The translations under genes and the position numbers were made by a program. Of a stretch of 64,000 nucleotides of DNA, positions 35,040 through 45,420 are shown in pieces (the stretch's first letter is position 1; each line of letters opens with the position of its first letter). The DNA is from Salticus scenicus (lineage: Eukaryota > Arthropoda > Arachnida > Araneae > Salticidae), in contig OZ005656.1 in assembly GCA_963930645.1 (NCBI GenBank), positions 194,036,979-194,100,978 of the forward strand. Reading direction: 5' to 3'. Under the pieces are notes generated by a model that was given only the letters and a program-made list of their open reading frames with translations, searched no databases and was not told where the DNA came from.

Positions 35040-35640
35040 AATTTTTCAGGTCACTTGCATTAAGATTTTAAAATTTGAGTGCTAGCAGTATTCCTTTTTT
35101 TATATTATTCGGCTAAGACATGCGAGCTTGCAATCTTCGGAATTTAAATCATGTTAATTATAAATCACGTATTTTTTTTTTCTAATTAGAGCTTAAAAAT
35201 AAGTATTTTTAAAAATCTTGAATTGTAAACCGATTTTGGCAAGAGTTAAAAATTGGTTAAAAATGATATGAGTTCACAGTCATACTTTTTTTCAATTCAT
35301 TTCAAAATTACTGAGTTTTAAGATATTTTAAAAATAATTTAAAATGTGATTTCAGGCCACTTTGCATTGACATTTTAAATTAATTTTACAAAATGCCAAT
35401 CTTTTAACTTCTAATTCATGTTAGATGATAAATCACGTTATATTATTATCATTATTATTAGCATATTATAGAAATGTATTGTTTTTAACAAAAAAGAAAT
35501 TTTTAATTGGTTTTGTCAAAAATTAAAAATAATGATTATGATTTCACAGTAAAAAACTCCTAAATTCAGTTGAAAATTGGAGATTTTAAAGAAAAATTAT
35601 ATTTAATTAAATTCATCACCAGTGCCACATTCACATTTCA
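35040..35640. repeat. ~300 bp tandem duplication downstream of the THAP exon
   Basis: The blocks TTTTTCAGGTCACTTGCATT, CATGTTAATTATAAATCACG and GAGTTCACAGTCATAC (35045-35285) recur in order as TGATTTCAGGCCACTTTGCA, CATGTTAGATGATAAATCAC and GATTTCACAGTAAAA (35345-35550), at about 70-80% identity. A T-rich stretch ending in CAG could act as an acceptor for the THAP exon in either copy. No continuing THAP coding sequence was recognised after either. Confidence 0.6.
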
Positions 35641-35860
35641 TAATTTATAAGCTAGTGTTCTTCCAGCTGAAAATTAGAGATTTTATGTAAAAATTAGAGT
35701 ATTAAATTCAAGGTTTTTTTAATTGAATAAAACTCTATGTAACTTTTTTTTCATTCCTTTTTTAAGTTAATTTTCTTATATAATAAAGGGTTTTTTACAT
35801 GATTCCTTGTCTTTTCTTTTGATAACAGAGTAAAAGAAAATCATCGTTTGCATTTACTTC

Positions 35861-35898
<38 letters not shown>

Positions 35899-36183
35899 CA
35901 GGTATATATATTCCACACTTTTTAAAAAATTTCAACTGATACAGATAACATATATATCTCAAAATTTATGTATAATCACTGGTTATTTCGCTTTGCAAAA
36001 TGGAAAAGAACTATAATAATATTTAAATGGTTATATATATATACAACTGAACTTTGTTAACGAGAATCTCAAGGAGGATAAAAAATTTGTTCATGCTATC
36101 AGTAGTTCATGCTATCAGTAACTAATATTCATATTACTAAAGTAATCTTCATTTTTACGGGGATCGTGGAAACAGTTCATGTT
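35641..36183. other. AT-rich stretch with TA microsatellite
   Basis: An A-run and (TA)n tract at 35860-35900; further TATATA patches to 36045. A short direct repeat, GTTCATGCTATCAGTA, occurs twice near 36091 and 36107. No gene is recognised. Confidence 0.55.
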
Positions 36184-36197
36184 AAAAGTAATTCATG

Positions 36198-36426
36198 GAT
36201 TGGATTGGATTTCGGAATAAGGCTGATTGACTGCTGTAGGTCCAAGGCCTGAAGGGAGTGCCCTCCATGGGGTCTTTCTAAGGGGTCCCAACCTGTATTT
36301 ACGCAAGTATCGGAGAAAAACACGGCAAACTCTGAACGGCGAGGCGAACGAGCATGACCTGGGATTGAACCCGGCACTTCATGTCTAACAGCTTTGAGCG
36401 CAGAACAGCTCAGCCGCTGGTGGGCA
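36198..36426 (-). mobile_element. tRNA-derived SINE (second family), 14 bp TSD
   Basis: Flanked by AAAAGTAATTCATG on both sides (36184-36197, 36427-36440). On the minus strand it starts near 36426 with an A box (AGCGGCTGAGCTGTTC) and a B box (GGGTTCAATCCCAG), both of pol III type, then a body with CGTTCAGAGTTTGCCGTG, ACTTGCGTAAATACAGG and a CCTTAGAAAGACCCC block, and ends in AAATCCAATCCAATC. About 229 bp. The long open frame on this strand is a by-product. This is the best preserved member here; relatives lie at 14640, 36934, 37505 and 38110. Confidence 0.92.
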
Positions 36427-36933
36427 AAAAGTAATTCATGTTAACAGTGTTCATATTAACGAGGTTCGACTGTATTATATTACTTCTTATTCCACTGAGA
36501 TTCAGATAAATATTTTAAGAATTTAATTAGCTTTAATTTCCACAGAATTTGTAAACTGAAGTTTCACATTTTTTTTTTTTTTTTTTTTTTTTTTTCACAT
36601 TTTTATCAACATGCTATTTTTATTGCCATCTTTTTTTTATTTCTTAGAAATAATTCTAATAAATATTACATGCATTATTTCTTAAGCAAGGTATGCTAAT
36701 ATTGATAAATTTTAATAACATCTTATTTTTAACACACTTGAGTCACATTGCTCATTTATTTATAAAAATTAAGGATTAAAGCATATGTCATTCTCCTTGG
36801 GTCACATTGTATAATACATAGTGGCAAACCTTATATTTCAAAAATTAAGAAATGAAAGAAGAAAGAAATCTCCTAAACAATTTATAAATTGAATCAATTT
36901 TTTTTAAAGTAATTTTTATTACCTTTCAGAAAT

Positions 36934-37100
36934 GTCAGGTTCGATTATAGGTCGTGCTCATCGACCAATACGTTAGGAGTTTTCCGTGGTTTTCTCAGAA
37001 ACTCGCGTAAATGCGGGCTAGAACCCCTTAGAAAGACCCCCACGGAGGGCACTCCACCTATTGGCCTAGGAACTTAGCGTAGGCAATCGGCCTTAAAACA
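36934..37100 (+). mobile_element. SINE, second family, head-truncated copy
   Basis: B-box-like CAGGTTCGATTATAGG at 36937, then AGTTTTCCGTGGTTTTCTCA, CTCGCGTAAATGCGGGCTAG, CCTTAGAAAGACCCC and CAATCGGCCTTAAAACAAAC. The A-box half is missing. The GTAAATGCGGGCTAG centre resembles what I remember of SINE bodies from spiders; that link is from memory and unchecked. Confidence 0.85.
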
Positions 37101-37504
37101 AACATTACTTTTTAATTATGTCGTTATAACAGGTTTTTTTCCCCCCCTTCTTTTTTTTTTCCGAATTCTTGTTGCACAAGTAGAAAAAAAAATGCATTCT
37201 AGAAAGAGAAAAATGTTCTCTAAGCTTCAATATAATAGTTTTTAATTAAAAATCTTACTATAGGAACTTGTATTAAAAAACTGAGAGAATACTTTAGAAA
37301 TTATGAGTACCAGGCAGCTATAAAGTTGTTAAGGAACAGAGTATTATTTTACATGCAAGAAACAGTGGTATCATACTGTTTGTTGCAAAGATGGATCTTC
37401 ATAGAATTACATTATCCAGTATATTTTTCATAATTCCATTTGCACATTCAGAAATTTCTCGACCATTAAATCTGTTCTAGTTCTTCAAAAATTGACTTCT
37501 TGAT

Positions 37505-37700
37505 GCTGGTGGACGTGAAGTGTCGGGTTCGATCCCAAATCGCGCTTATCGGTCTAGCTGTTCGGAGTTTTGCGCGTTTTTTTTTTTTTCTTTTTCCTTA
37601 AACTTGCGTAATTGAGGACAAAGGCCCTTTAGAAGTACCGCCACGGTGGGCAGACCCAGGCCTTGGACCCTAATGCAGTCAGCTGGCTTTAATCTCCAAC
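37505..37700 (+). mobile_element. SINE, second family, copy on plus strand
   Basis: GCTGGTGGACGTGAAGTGTC, then the B box GGGTTCGATCCC (37523), the usual TTCGGAGTTTTGCGCG segment with a T-run expansion (37576-37588), ACTTGCGTAATTGAGG and AATGCAGTCAGCTGGCTTTA. The 5' tRNA half is shortened. No clear target duplication. Confidence 0.85.
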
Positions 37701-38109
37701 ACCAACATTGATTTTAAGCTATAAAGTCAGATGAATGACCTAAAAGCAGTTTTCGAATCCTTTAGAAGAAAATATTCAGAATTAAAAAAATTTCCCCATA
37801 CAGTATTATGGGCTTTGGTTCCAAAAATAAATAAATAAAATAATTAATAAAAAAATGCTCCTTTAGCTTTTTGAAAGGGAATGCTCAAATTATTATGATT
37901 GACTCTGCTTTTCATTACATTGATTTTTACATCGCGCATATTTAAATATATATATAAGTTAATTTTATTTTTTGAATAAATTATTTGCTTTAAATGAGTA
38001 GCAAATAATACAGATTGAAAATCTCTTTAAAGTGCAAATTTTAAAATGAAAAATATTGATAAAAATGAAAAATATTGATAAAAATGAAAAAGTGCTGTAT
38101 TTCGGTTTA

Positions 38110-38345
38110 TGGATTTATTGGATTTGGGAATAACGTCGATTGACTACTGTAGGTCCTACGTCTGAAGGGCAGTGCTCTCCGTGGGGGATCTTTCTAAGGG
38201 ATTCTAGTCCGTATGCACACAATTTTCGAAAAAAAAACACGGAAAACTCTGAATGACTAAGTAGACAAGCGCGACCTGGAATCGAACCCAGGCACTTCCG
38301 GTCACTCAGCTTTGAGCGCAGAACCGTTCGACCACCATTGGAGTC
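38110..38345 (-). mobile_element. SINE, second family, full-length-like copy
   Basis: On the minus strand: an A-box-like TGGTGGTCGAACGGTTCTGC, the B box GGGTTCGATTCCAG, the body with CATTCAGAGTTTTCCGTG, then CAATCGACGTTATTCCC and a tail AAATCCAATAAATCC. Same size and orientation as 36198-36426. The overlapping 89-codon frame has no protein meaning. Confidence 0.88.
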
Positions 38346-38618
38346 TCGGAAGAGGGAAAAGGGCGGCCTTTGTAAAAAAATCATAATAAATTTTAAAAAA
38401 ATTTCTTTTTTACTTACTTTGTATTTTTTATTTTTATTGGAAATGCTGGCATAAATTGTGATTTTTGAAATACATTCATTGTTTTAAATTATGAAAATTC
38501 ATATTTTCATATTTATTTTTTAAATATCATATGTTTTCATTATACTATTTCGTCTTTTTTTTTTTCGGGGTGGGGGTGGGGGGAGCGAATTGTTTATATT
38601 TATAGATATGTTTGCATA

Positions 38619-38660
38619 CTAGCAGGCGACGCCAGCTTCGCCGGACCCTATTTTTAAATG
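38619..38660 (-). mobile_element. Helitron-like 3' terminus
   Basis: On the minus strand the sequence ends with a hairpin CCGGC-GAA-GCTGG (38632-38644), nine bases, then CTAG next to T (38618-38622). A GAA-loop hairpin followed by CTAG-T is the usual layout of Helitron 3' ends, which insert between A and T. The element would run upward from 38619 on the minus strand, possibly including the satellite at 38815-39745. I did not find its 5' TC end. Confidence 0.55.
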
Positions 38661-38814
38661 AATCACTATAATTACTGATTTCTCAGAATTGCATTAATTT
38701 TTATCACGTGAAAAAAAAAGAGAAACAAAATCTGATTAGGAAAAATGTCACACCGGGTTCTCAATGTCTTCGGAAAAAATTCCCAAAATGCTCTAACTCT
38801 TATTTCTATTATTT

Positions 38815-39745
38815 TCCCCCTTCGCCCCCCCCCTCCCCTCTATCCTAATAATTTTACAAATTCGAAAATATCCGCAATCGATTTGTAAGTATCAAAAACC
38901 TCTATGCACCAGTTTTGAACGATCTATGTCGATTTTATTTTTTTGCCCCTCCCAATAATTTAAAAAATTCAAAAATATCCGCAATCGATTTGTAGGTATC
39001 GAAAACCTCTATGTACCAATTTTGAATGATCTAACTCTATTTTTTTTGCCCCTCCGTTTCCAGCCCTTCTAATAGCTTTACACTTTCGAAAATATCCCCA
39101 TTCGACTTGCAGGCCTTTAAAACCTGTCTGTACCAATTTTGAACGGCCTAACTGTATTTCTATTTGTTTTTGCCATAGCCCCCCCTTACCGCCCCTCCTA
39201 AGAATTTTACAAATTCGAAAATATCCCCAATCGATTTGTAAGTATCGAAAACCTCTATATACCAATTTTGAACGATCTAACTCTACTTTTATTTTTTGCC
39301 CCCCCCCTCTCCCCTCCCTCTTCTCGCCCCTCCTAATAACTTTACACTTTCGAAAATATCCCCATTCGACTTGCAGGCCTCTTAAACCTACCTGTACCAA
39401 TTTTGAACGACCTAACTTTATTTCTATTTGTTTTTGCCCCATAGCCCCCCCCCTTACCGCCCCACCCCCCTTACCGCCACTCCTAATAATTTTACAAATT
39501 TAAAAATATCCGCAATCGATTTGTAAGTATCGAAAACCTCTATGTACCAATTTTGAACGATCTGACACTATTTTTATTTTTTTGCCCCCCCTCTCCCCTC
39601 CCCCCCCTTCTTGCCCCTCCTAATAACTTTACGCAATCGAAAATATCCCCATTCGTCTTGCAGGCCTTTAAAACCTATCTCTACCAATTTTGAACGGCCT
39701 CACTGTATTTCTATTTGTTTTTGCTCCATAGCCCCCCCCCCCCTG
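38815..39745 (+). repeat. Alternating two-monomer satellite
   Basis: Seven monomers of about 115-145 bp. Type A (about 38825, 38955, 39200, 39480) has ATATCCGCAATCGATTTGTA and ATCGAAAACCTCTATGTACC. Type B (about 39070, 39335, 39620) has CCATTCGACTTGCAGGCC and TTTAAAACCT. After two A units they alternate A-B, a higher-order repeat of about 270 bp. A pyrimidine-rich CCCCTCC spacer separates monomers. The minus-strand 157-codon frame at 38969-39442 with internal repeats reflects this periodicity. Decayed monomers lie at 1405-1670. Confidence 0.9.
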
Positions 39746-40005
39746 CTCTCCCACCTGGAGGCTGAATTTCTAAAATTCCAGAAATTGGTTTTTAGACATT
39801 TGTATTAGCTATATTTTAAAGCAAAAATTTTACGGATATATGTTTTTTTGTTCGAGATATTTAACATTATTACATTTAATTCTCGCGTTAAAGCGCTCTT
39901 TGAAGTCTGAAGTGGAAAGGCAGTCGATGCGAGCGCCATCTTCTAAAAGCGACCAAAATGGGGCCATTCTGATAACACACCGTCGGCGGTCCATAGTGTA
40001 CGTCC

Positions 40006-40764
40006 ATGGGTGAAATACATTAAGAATTTTTTTTCCTAGTGATTAATCAGATATAAAGAGAATTTTATGGTTTTTATACAGATCAATTTCTTTAATTTTT
40101 TCAGGGACGGTTATTACATTGTGAAACCACAAATTTAATTATAAAATTGCAAAAACTGTCCCTGGAAATCTTGTAAAAAAAAATTTCTTTTATAACTTAC
40201 AAGGAAACATTCAAAAGGTGTCGTCTTCAAAAAATATATGTGATTCTACTCATCATAAACCATGACAGAAAGGAAAAAAATTATCGCCTGAAATGAATTC
40301 CAGCGACCGCAAAAAAATTATCAAAATTCAGCATTTTTGGCGATTTCACAATGTTGGGCGATTGAATTTGAGTACTTGGAGGAGAAACAGAACACGGTTC
40401 TGTTCGTACTCTTTTAACATTGTTGGTGGTTAAAACTACAACGTTCATATATACATGTTTATTTAATTCTTTTACAAACTTTCCGGAAACCGGGACAGAC
40501 AGCGAAAATACAACCCGTCTGTTAAGTGTTAGCATGAATGAATTTTTTTATAAAATGGTGAAAAGTTTTCTTTTGCATAAAAACAGGGTTACCAATATTT
40601 TTATTTATTCCAGAGCATTTTGAACGCGATTTTATTTCGCGCCACTTTTATTTTCAGGGTAATTTTTTCCTTATGTAATCGTAGTAATATATTGTACAAT
40701 AATTTTCCATAAATAGATTGGTTCGAAATTAAGGCGGGGCTAAAAATGCTCCAGAATAAATTAA
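40006..40764. repeat. T/U module copy 2, with deletion, and MITE
   Basis: Homologous to 25430-25845, then jumps near 40433 to sequence matching 26385 onward, so about 540 bp (including the left end of the TTAA element) is missing. A CCAATATTTTTATTTATTCC to GAATAAATTAA clan MITE with GGCGGGGCT occupies roughly 40576-40764. Confidence 0.75.
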
Positions 40765-40922
40765 CACTTTCGTGACCGCCCGTTTTTGTCCTTTTGACAG
40801 TAATGCACAGCTCAGCGTTCCCAACTTTTATAATTTATTCACGAGCATTTTTAACCCCGCCTTCTTTTCACACCAGAAATTTTGTAGATTATTCCTCTTT
40901 ATTACGTGACAACGTTTAAATA

Positions 40923-41316
40923 TGGCTGCGGTAGCTTGGTTGGTAAGAGCAGCGAGTTCGTGATCGAAAGATTGTGGGTTCGGTCCTCGAGCCGGCCGAA
41001 AACCGTCGCGTACGCTAATGGCGACTGGTGCACGTTAAATTCCGTCGTGGTCGCAAAGTCCTCCAAGTTCCCATCAAAAATTATACCCCTGGGGGTACCG
41101 GAACATGGGTCTAAACTCGCTCTGATCCGGATCAAAATTCGAGTTTGGCTGGTGCTGCCATCTTTCACTAGCTTATGGAACTAGAAGTCGTACTTCCTCC
41201 CTATGAGGCGTTCCTAATAACGGAAGAAGCAACCCTCTTGCCTTAAAATAAGTCCGGTAGTTCCACTACCGGGGCTCGGAATTTCCGAGTGGCACACGAC
41301 AACAACAACAACAACA
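40923..41316 (+). mobile_element. tRNA-derived SINE (first family), CAA tail, 14 bp TSD
   Basis: ACAACGTTTAAATA is duplicated at 40909-40922 and 41317-41330. The empty form, ACAACGATTAAATAGG, is in the copies at 26868 and 58775. The 5' end carries an A box (TAGCTTGGTTGGTAAGAGCA, 40932) and B box (GGTTCGGTCC, 40977). A body of about 300 bp follows, with CTGGGGGTACCGGAACATGG and CTACCGGGGCTCGGAATTTC, then (CAA)6. It differs from the second SINE family. The open frames of 88-92 codons on both strands here are not genes. Confidence 0.93.
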
Positions 41317-42940
41317 ACAACGTTTAAATAGGAAGAAAATCATTTTTCAAAATTTCAGTATGAAAAAGATGCGGGGCTAAAAATTCTCGTGAATAATATA
41401 TAAAAGTTGGGAACGCTGGCATAGCTGCCAATATTTTAATTTATTTCTGATTACTTTTAGCCCCGCCTTTATTTTGCACCACTTTATTGAGAGAAAAAAA
41501 AAATTTCGTTAGGTAACTTCGATAAAATAAGAAAAACATTACTTAAAAAATATATGTGGACCGAATTAGAGGCGGGACTAAATTTACTCCGGAATAAACT
41601 AAATTATTGGTAGCCATGCGCGTAGCCAGGGGGGGTGCCCTGGGTGCCCGGGCACCCACCCGCTCACGTACATACATTCAGTATATTTAACAAAAACATA
41701 TTGAAAACTGAAAAAAAAAAAAAAAAAAAAAAAAAGATTTGAATTTTAAAAGAAAAATTGTCATTCCTAATACCAATGATTCTATGCAATAGAAAGACAC
41801 TTTCTTAAACATGGTGGTAAAATATATTTAAAAGAATAATCTAAATTGTTCATAAATCCAAATTTACTTGCACATTTCTGACAAAAATTTGCAAAGTAAC
41901 TTTTCTTGGTAAACAAAAAAATAAAAGGAAATTAGTAGTTTGTTTTTCCTTCAAGGAAAAGCAGGAAAAGAGGCGATAAAGTGATTTAGTTTATTTAAAC
42001 TCGTGGCCTTAACAGAGAGTCAAGTTTTTTTTGTCATTTCTTTTTAATAAACATTTTTTTAAACTTTCTCTTACCCATACATGTTGGAGAATGTAATGAT
42101 TTGCGATCCAGTTTTTGAATATGAAATAGTTTTTACAATAGTACGTCTTGAGGTCCCCTCATTTGTATAACCAGGTTCTTGTGGTTAGTCTGCATGGGCA
42201 TAATTCAAAAGTAGGTATTGGCAGGAAGTCTAAAATCGTATTCAATTTATATCATAATGATCGTATACTATGACATGCAAAAAGTTCAAATGCATTTTTG
42301 TTTAAGTACAAAATTTCTAGTTGTACATATCAACAACATTTTTAAAGTGAACTAAACATAATGAAACTAACATATTCTATTGATACAAAATAATTTTCGT
42401 GTAAAAGATTGTAAAAAAAGTTAGGTTCGATTAAAAGTATTCATACCAAACTACATTGTGTCCAGTAAAAACGTTTAAAAATGATAATTACTTTCCCTTA
42501 CCATGAGTTATAGAAAGTATTATTTACGGGGTCGAATTTTCGAAACTAAATATTTGCGATAATTTCAGGTTTTGAAGTTCTTTGAATGCAAAAAATAATT
42601 TTTTTAGTAATTGTTGATTTAAATGCATGTCTGGTATCATAATAACTTAGCGGGTAATTTTTTTCCGATTACACTGGTCTGCGAAAACGTACTTTTCAAA
42701 TTTTTTATGTACTGCGTTGGGTGTCTCTAATGTGTTTTGATAATCTGAATTCAGAAATTATTATTATTATTTTTTTTTTTTCGTATCACGTAAGACATTT
42801 TTACAAAATACTGATGAAAATCGGAAGAATTCGTCTAGAAGTTATAACAAATTCGAAACAATTTATATAAAAAATGCATTGAAATAGGCTTTAATTTCCA
42901 TATTATCTTTTAAATGTATTTCTTCACATCGAATCTCCCT

Positions 42941-43178
42941 TTAAAGCATTTTACCTTGTGCAAGGCTTGAGGGTCTTGTGTGTGTGCGTGTGGGGAATTC
43001 TCTATACAACATGCAACAATATTCTGCTAACATGTTGAAAATGTATCGTCTCTGATACCTGCTTTCCATTTCTTCGATGTCTTGATGAAACAGCTCTCTT
43101 TGTTCTTCACTCACATCACCCAAATTTTCAGGGAAATAATTTAGATGGGAGTCGAAAAAAATAGAGCTTTAAACTCAA
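42941..43178 (-). pseudogene. Broken transposon-type ORF fragment
   Basis: On the minus strand, from about 43178, LSLKLYFF reads in one frame; after a one-base shift in a T-run it continues as DSHLNYFPENLGDVSEEQ, then FHQDIEEMESRYQRRY and NMLAEYCCMLYRE, with no stop until after 42941. The set HL-x-(Y/F)-FPENLG, FHQDI, MExRYQ and AxYCxxL matches a protein family that I remember as widespread and repeated in arthropod genomes. Its function is unknown to me. It lies within the hAT-like element. A poly-T/A stretch destroys the upstream part. Certainly not expressed as an intact protein. Confidence 0.55.
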
Positions 43179-45420
43179 ACATTTTTTTTTTTTTTTTTTT
43201 AATGGGGAAAATTTTTAAATAAGTTTTCCTAAAACAGCATCCAAAAATATATCAGAAAAACATATCAACCTGAAGAAAAAATTTCTTCGTCAGCCTGTCT
43301 TATTTGCTATTTTTTTTTTTTTTTTTTTTTTTAAAGACAACACTGGAAAGTTCAAATTAGTATTGTTAATCATATCATAAGCAGACTTTTCTTAAAAAAT
43401 TTACTGTGGGTGAAAGTTCTTTGAATCATTTTAAAAATATTTTTAATTTAAGCCTGAAGTAAATGTTTTAAGAATGCAGGAATTGTAATCAAACAGAGGG
43501 TTTTGAAGGATGCAATAGACATGCTTCCCCTTCACAAAAATACATGCGAAACAAAATTGTTTCTAAAACAATTTTCAACTTTTTTAAAGCACCTCAGAAA
43601 TGGTCGGTCAAGTATACAATATCTTATTTTTGTGACTAAATGCCACATTTTATTTATTTAATTTTCTTTACCTTATTTAAAAGCTGTCACTCAAACTTAA
43701 TAATAATAAGACATTTTATAATCGTTTGCATTACTTTTGAACTTTGACAAACGATTTGTAGCTGAAAATAAATTATGTATTTATGAACAGACGATTTTGT
43801 ATTTGTAATTAATAAAGAAAGAAAATTATTAAAAATTAGGCTACAGTGTAAATATTTATTCGGATTCCTTCTTCTCGTGCAATTTTATAAAACAATTTCC
43901 TCTTTCCTGAAAATCCTGTATCTGGAGAAAGCGGAGTATAATTCTATTTAAAGCTGTATTGAATGACAAAAGAAACGAAAAACTGTTCTGGAATCATGTG
44001 CAAAAATGTGAAGGACTTGATAATTTTTCCAACCAAAGCAAAAGAGAGAGTTTGAAGAGGAAGCTCAAGACAACACAAAAAATACAAACATCAAAGAAAG
44101 GTATGCGTAAAATATGGTTTATAGGTCTTTTAATTTTTTAAATAGCAAAGTCGTTTATTTGTGTGGGTAGAAAATTTCCGACATTATGTCATGATGAGTT
44201 TTCGTGCTATTTTATTAATGAATGTTTCTGGATTCGATTATGTATGCAATTTTGAATTGTGGTGGTGGCTAGACAATATTTTCGGCTGATGGCCAGTGCA
44301 CGGTCGGATAGTGAGACACCATATTAGCTTTTTATCTGTCCTCCATTTTGATACATTTACTTTGCAGGGATTTTCAGTGCAATTTTATTGGTATGTGTCC
44401 CTTTTAATGTTTTCATTTTACTTTATGCAATTTTTCATGGAATTTATTTGGCTAATGGTCAGCTCTTGGTCCGGTCTGTGGCGTGTTTCTACACTTTCCA
44501 GAATTCGATATATTTATTTTTGCGACTTTAACACACATCACATTTTTATATTATGGTACACACAACAGTTTATTACAACCTTATTAATAAGTATCACTTT
44601 AATTTTACAGCGATCACAATACACGTTTGTACTATTCTGTTTGAAACTAACATCACAACTACAACAATACAACAATGTTTTAAAATATAGAAAATAAATG
44701 CTATTCATGAATATGGGAAAGAATAAAATAATAATTTTTAAAAAGTATCTACAAGATTGTATTAATTTAATATATATATATAAATATATTTAATTAATAT
44801 ATATAGGTTCATAATTTGAAACTAGTAAAATAAAAGAAATGAAATGCGATTATAAATAAACATATCATTATAATTCTTTTTTATCACTTTGTGTGCGCAA
44901 TTTAATTTACATAGTATAAGTTTTTCCGTGGTATAGTTTTTAGGTTTTCGTTTATAACTTAAGGCTTCAGATTTTTAATTAACCTTTTAACGTTCATTGG
45001 TTTCGTACTGAAACCAAATACTAGACACCATTCAACATTTTTTATGCAACATTCTTTCCTTGTTTTAATCAATTTTCAAACGTCTGTTCCTTTTCTGTTA
45101 GACGGATAGCGGCACTACTCTGAAAGTCCAAACTTTATCAAATGATAATTCAAAGGAAGCCAAATGCACCGATTTAGGCTAAAAAAACTGCAGTCTGCAT
45201 TTAACATTTTTTTACATTGGCATTTTTAACATTGTGTAAATATTGATATTTCTGTTCTGCGTCAAGTCTAGTTATTTATTCTAAGAGAAAGTTACTTAAT
45301 TTATATGTTAAAACGTACATGTGTTAACTTGTGTAACTTTTATACATGCGTTAAAACGCACACATGCATACACACGCACACTATGTTCATAATGTATTCA
45401 TATTGTAACTTTTAGTTTAA
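43179..45420. other. Interior of the hAT-like element, nothing firm
   Basis: AT-rich, with homopolymer runs near 43183 and 43311. The open frames at 43959-44141 and 44296-44697 (the latter 133 codons, rich in F, I, L, S and Y) show no domain, no good start context and the composition expected of AT-rich noncoding DNA. TTAACCTTTTAACGTTCATT at 44981 resembles the TTAA-type end at 6828. Confidence 0.45.

Larger units (their letters stand above)
34605..40005. mobile_element. 5.4 kb insertion with THAP-like exon; P-like remnant
   Basis: T-module sequence breaks off near 34605 and resumes near 40006 (GGGTGAAATACATTAAG), as judged against 25379, 54200 and 57300. An imperfect inverted pair lies just inside the ends: TGGACCCGAAATGGTCGCTA (34648) against the reverse complement of 39930-39966, TGGCCCCATTTTGGTCGCTT. 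With a THAP-like exon next to the left end, a P-element-like origin is plausible. I could not define a target duplication or a transposase body, and the interior is filled with SINEs, a Helitron end and satellite. Confidence 0.5.

Noticed and set aside
38969..39442. 157-codon minus-strand frame with internal repeats, the longest in the window
   Set aside because: Its periodicity is that of the A/B satellite monomers. The frame is open because the monomers lack stops in that phase, and the other monomers break it.
40932..40990. Functional tRNA gene
   Set aside because: The boxes are good, but a long non-tRNA body, a CAA tail and a target duplication follow directly, so it is a SINE head.
40906..41184. 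Overlapping 88-92 codon frames on both strands
   Set aside because: They lie entirely in the CAA-tailed SINE, which is a pol III-type element, not protein-coding.
44296..44697. 133-codon hydrophobic frame, possible membrane protein
   Set aside because: Composition is that of AT-rich filler (F, I, L, S, Y), there is no domain or conserved neighbour, and it lies inside a decayed transposon. A single copy gives no test of selection.
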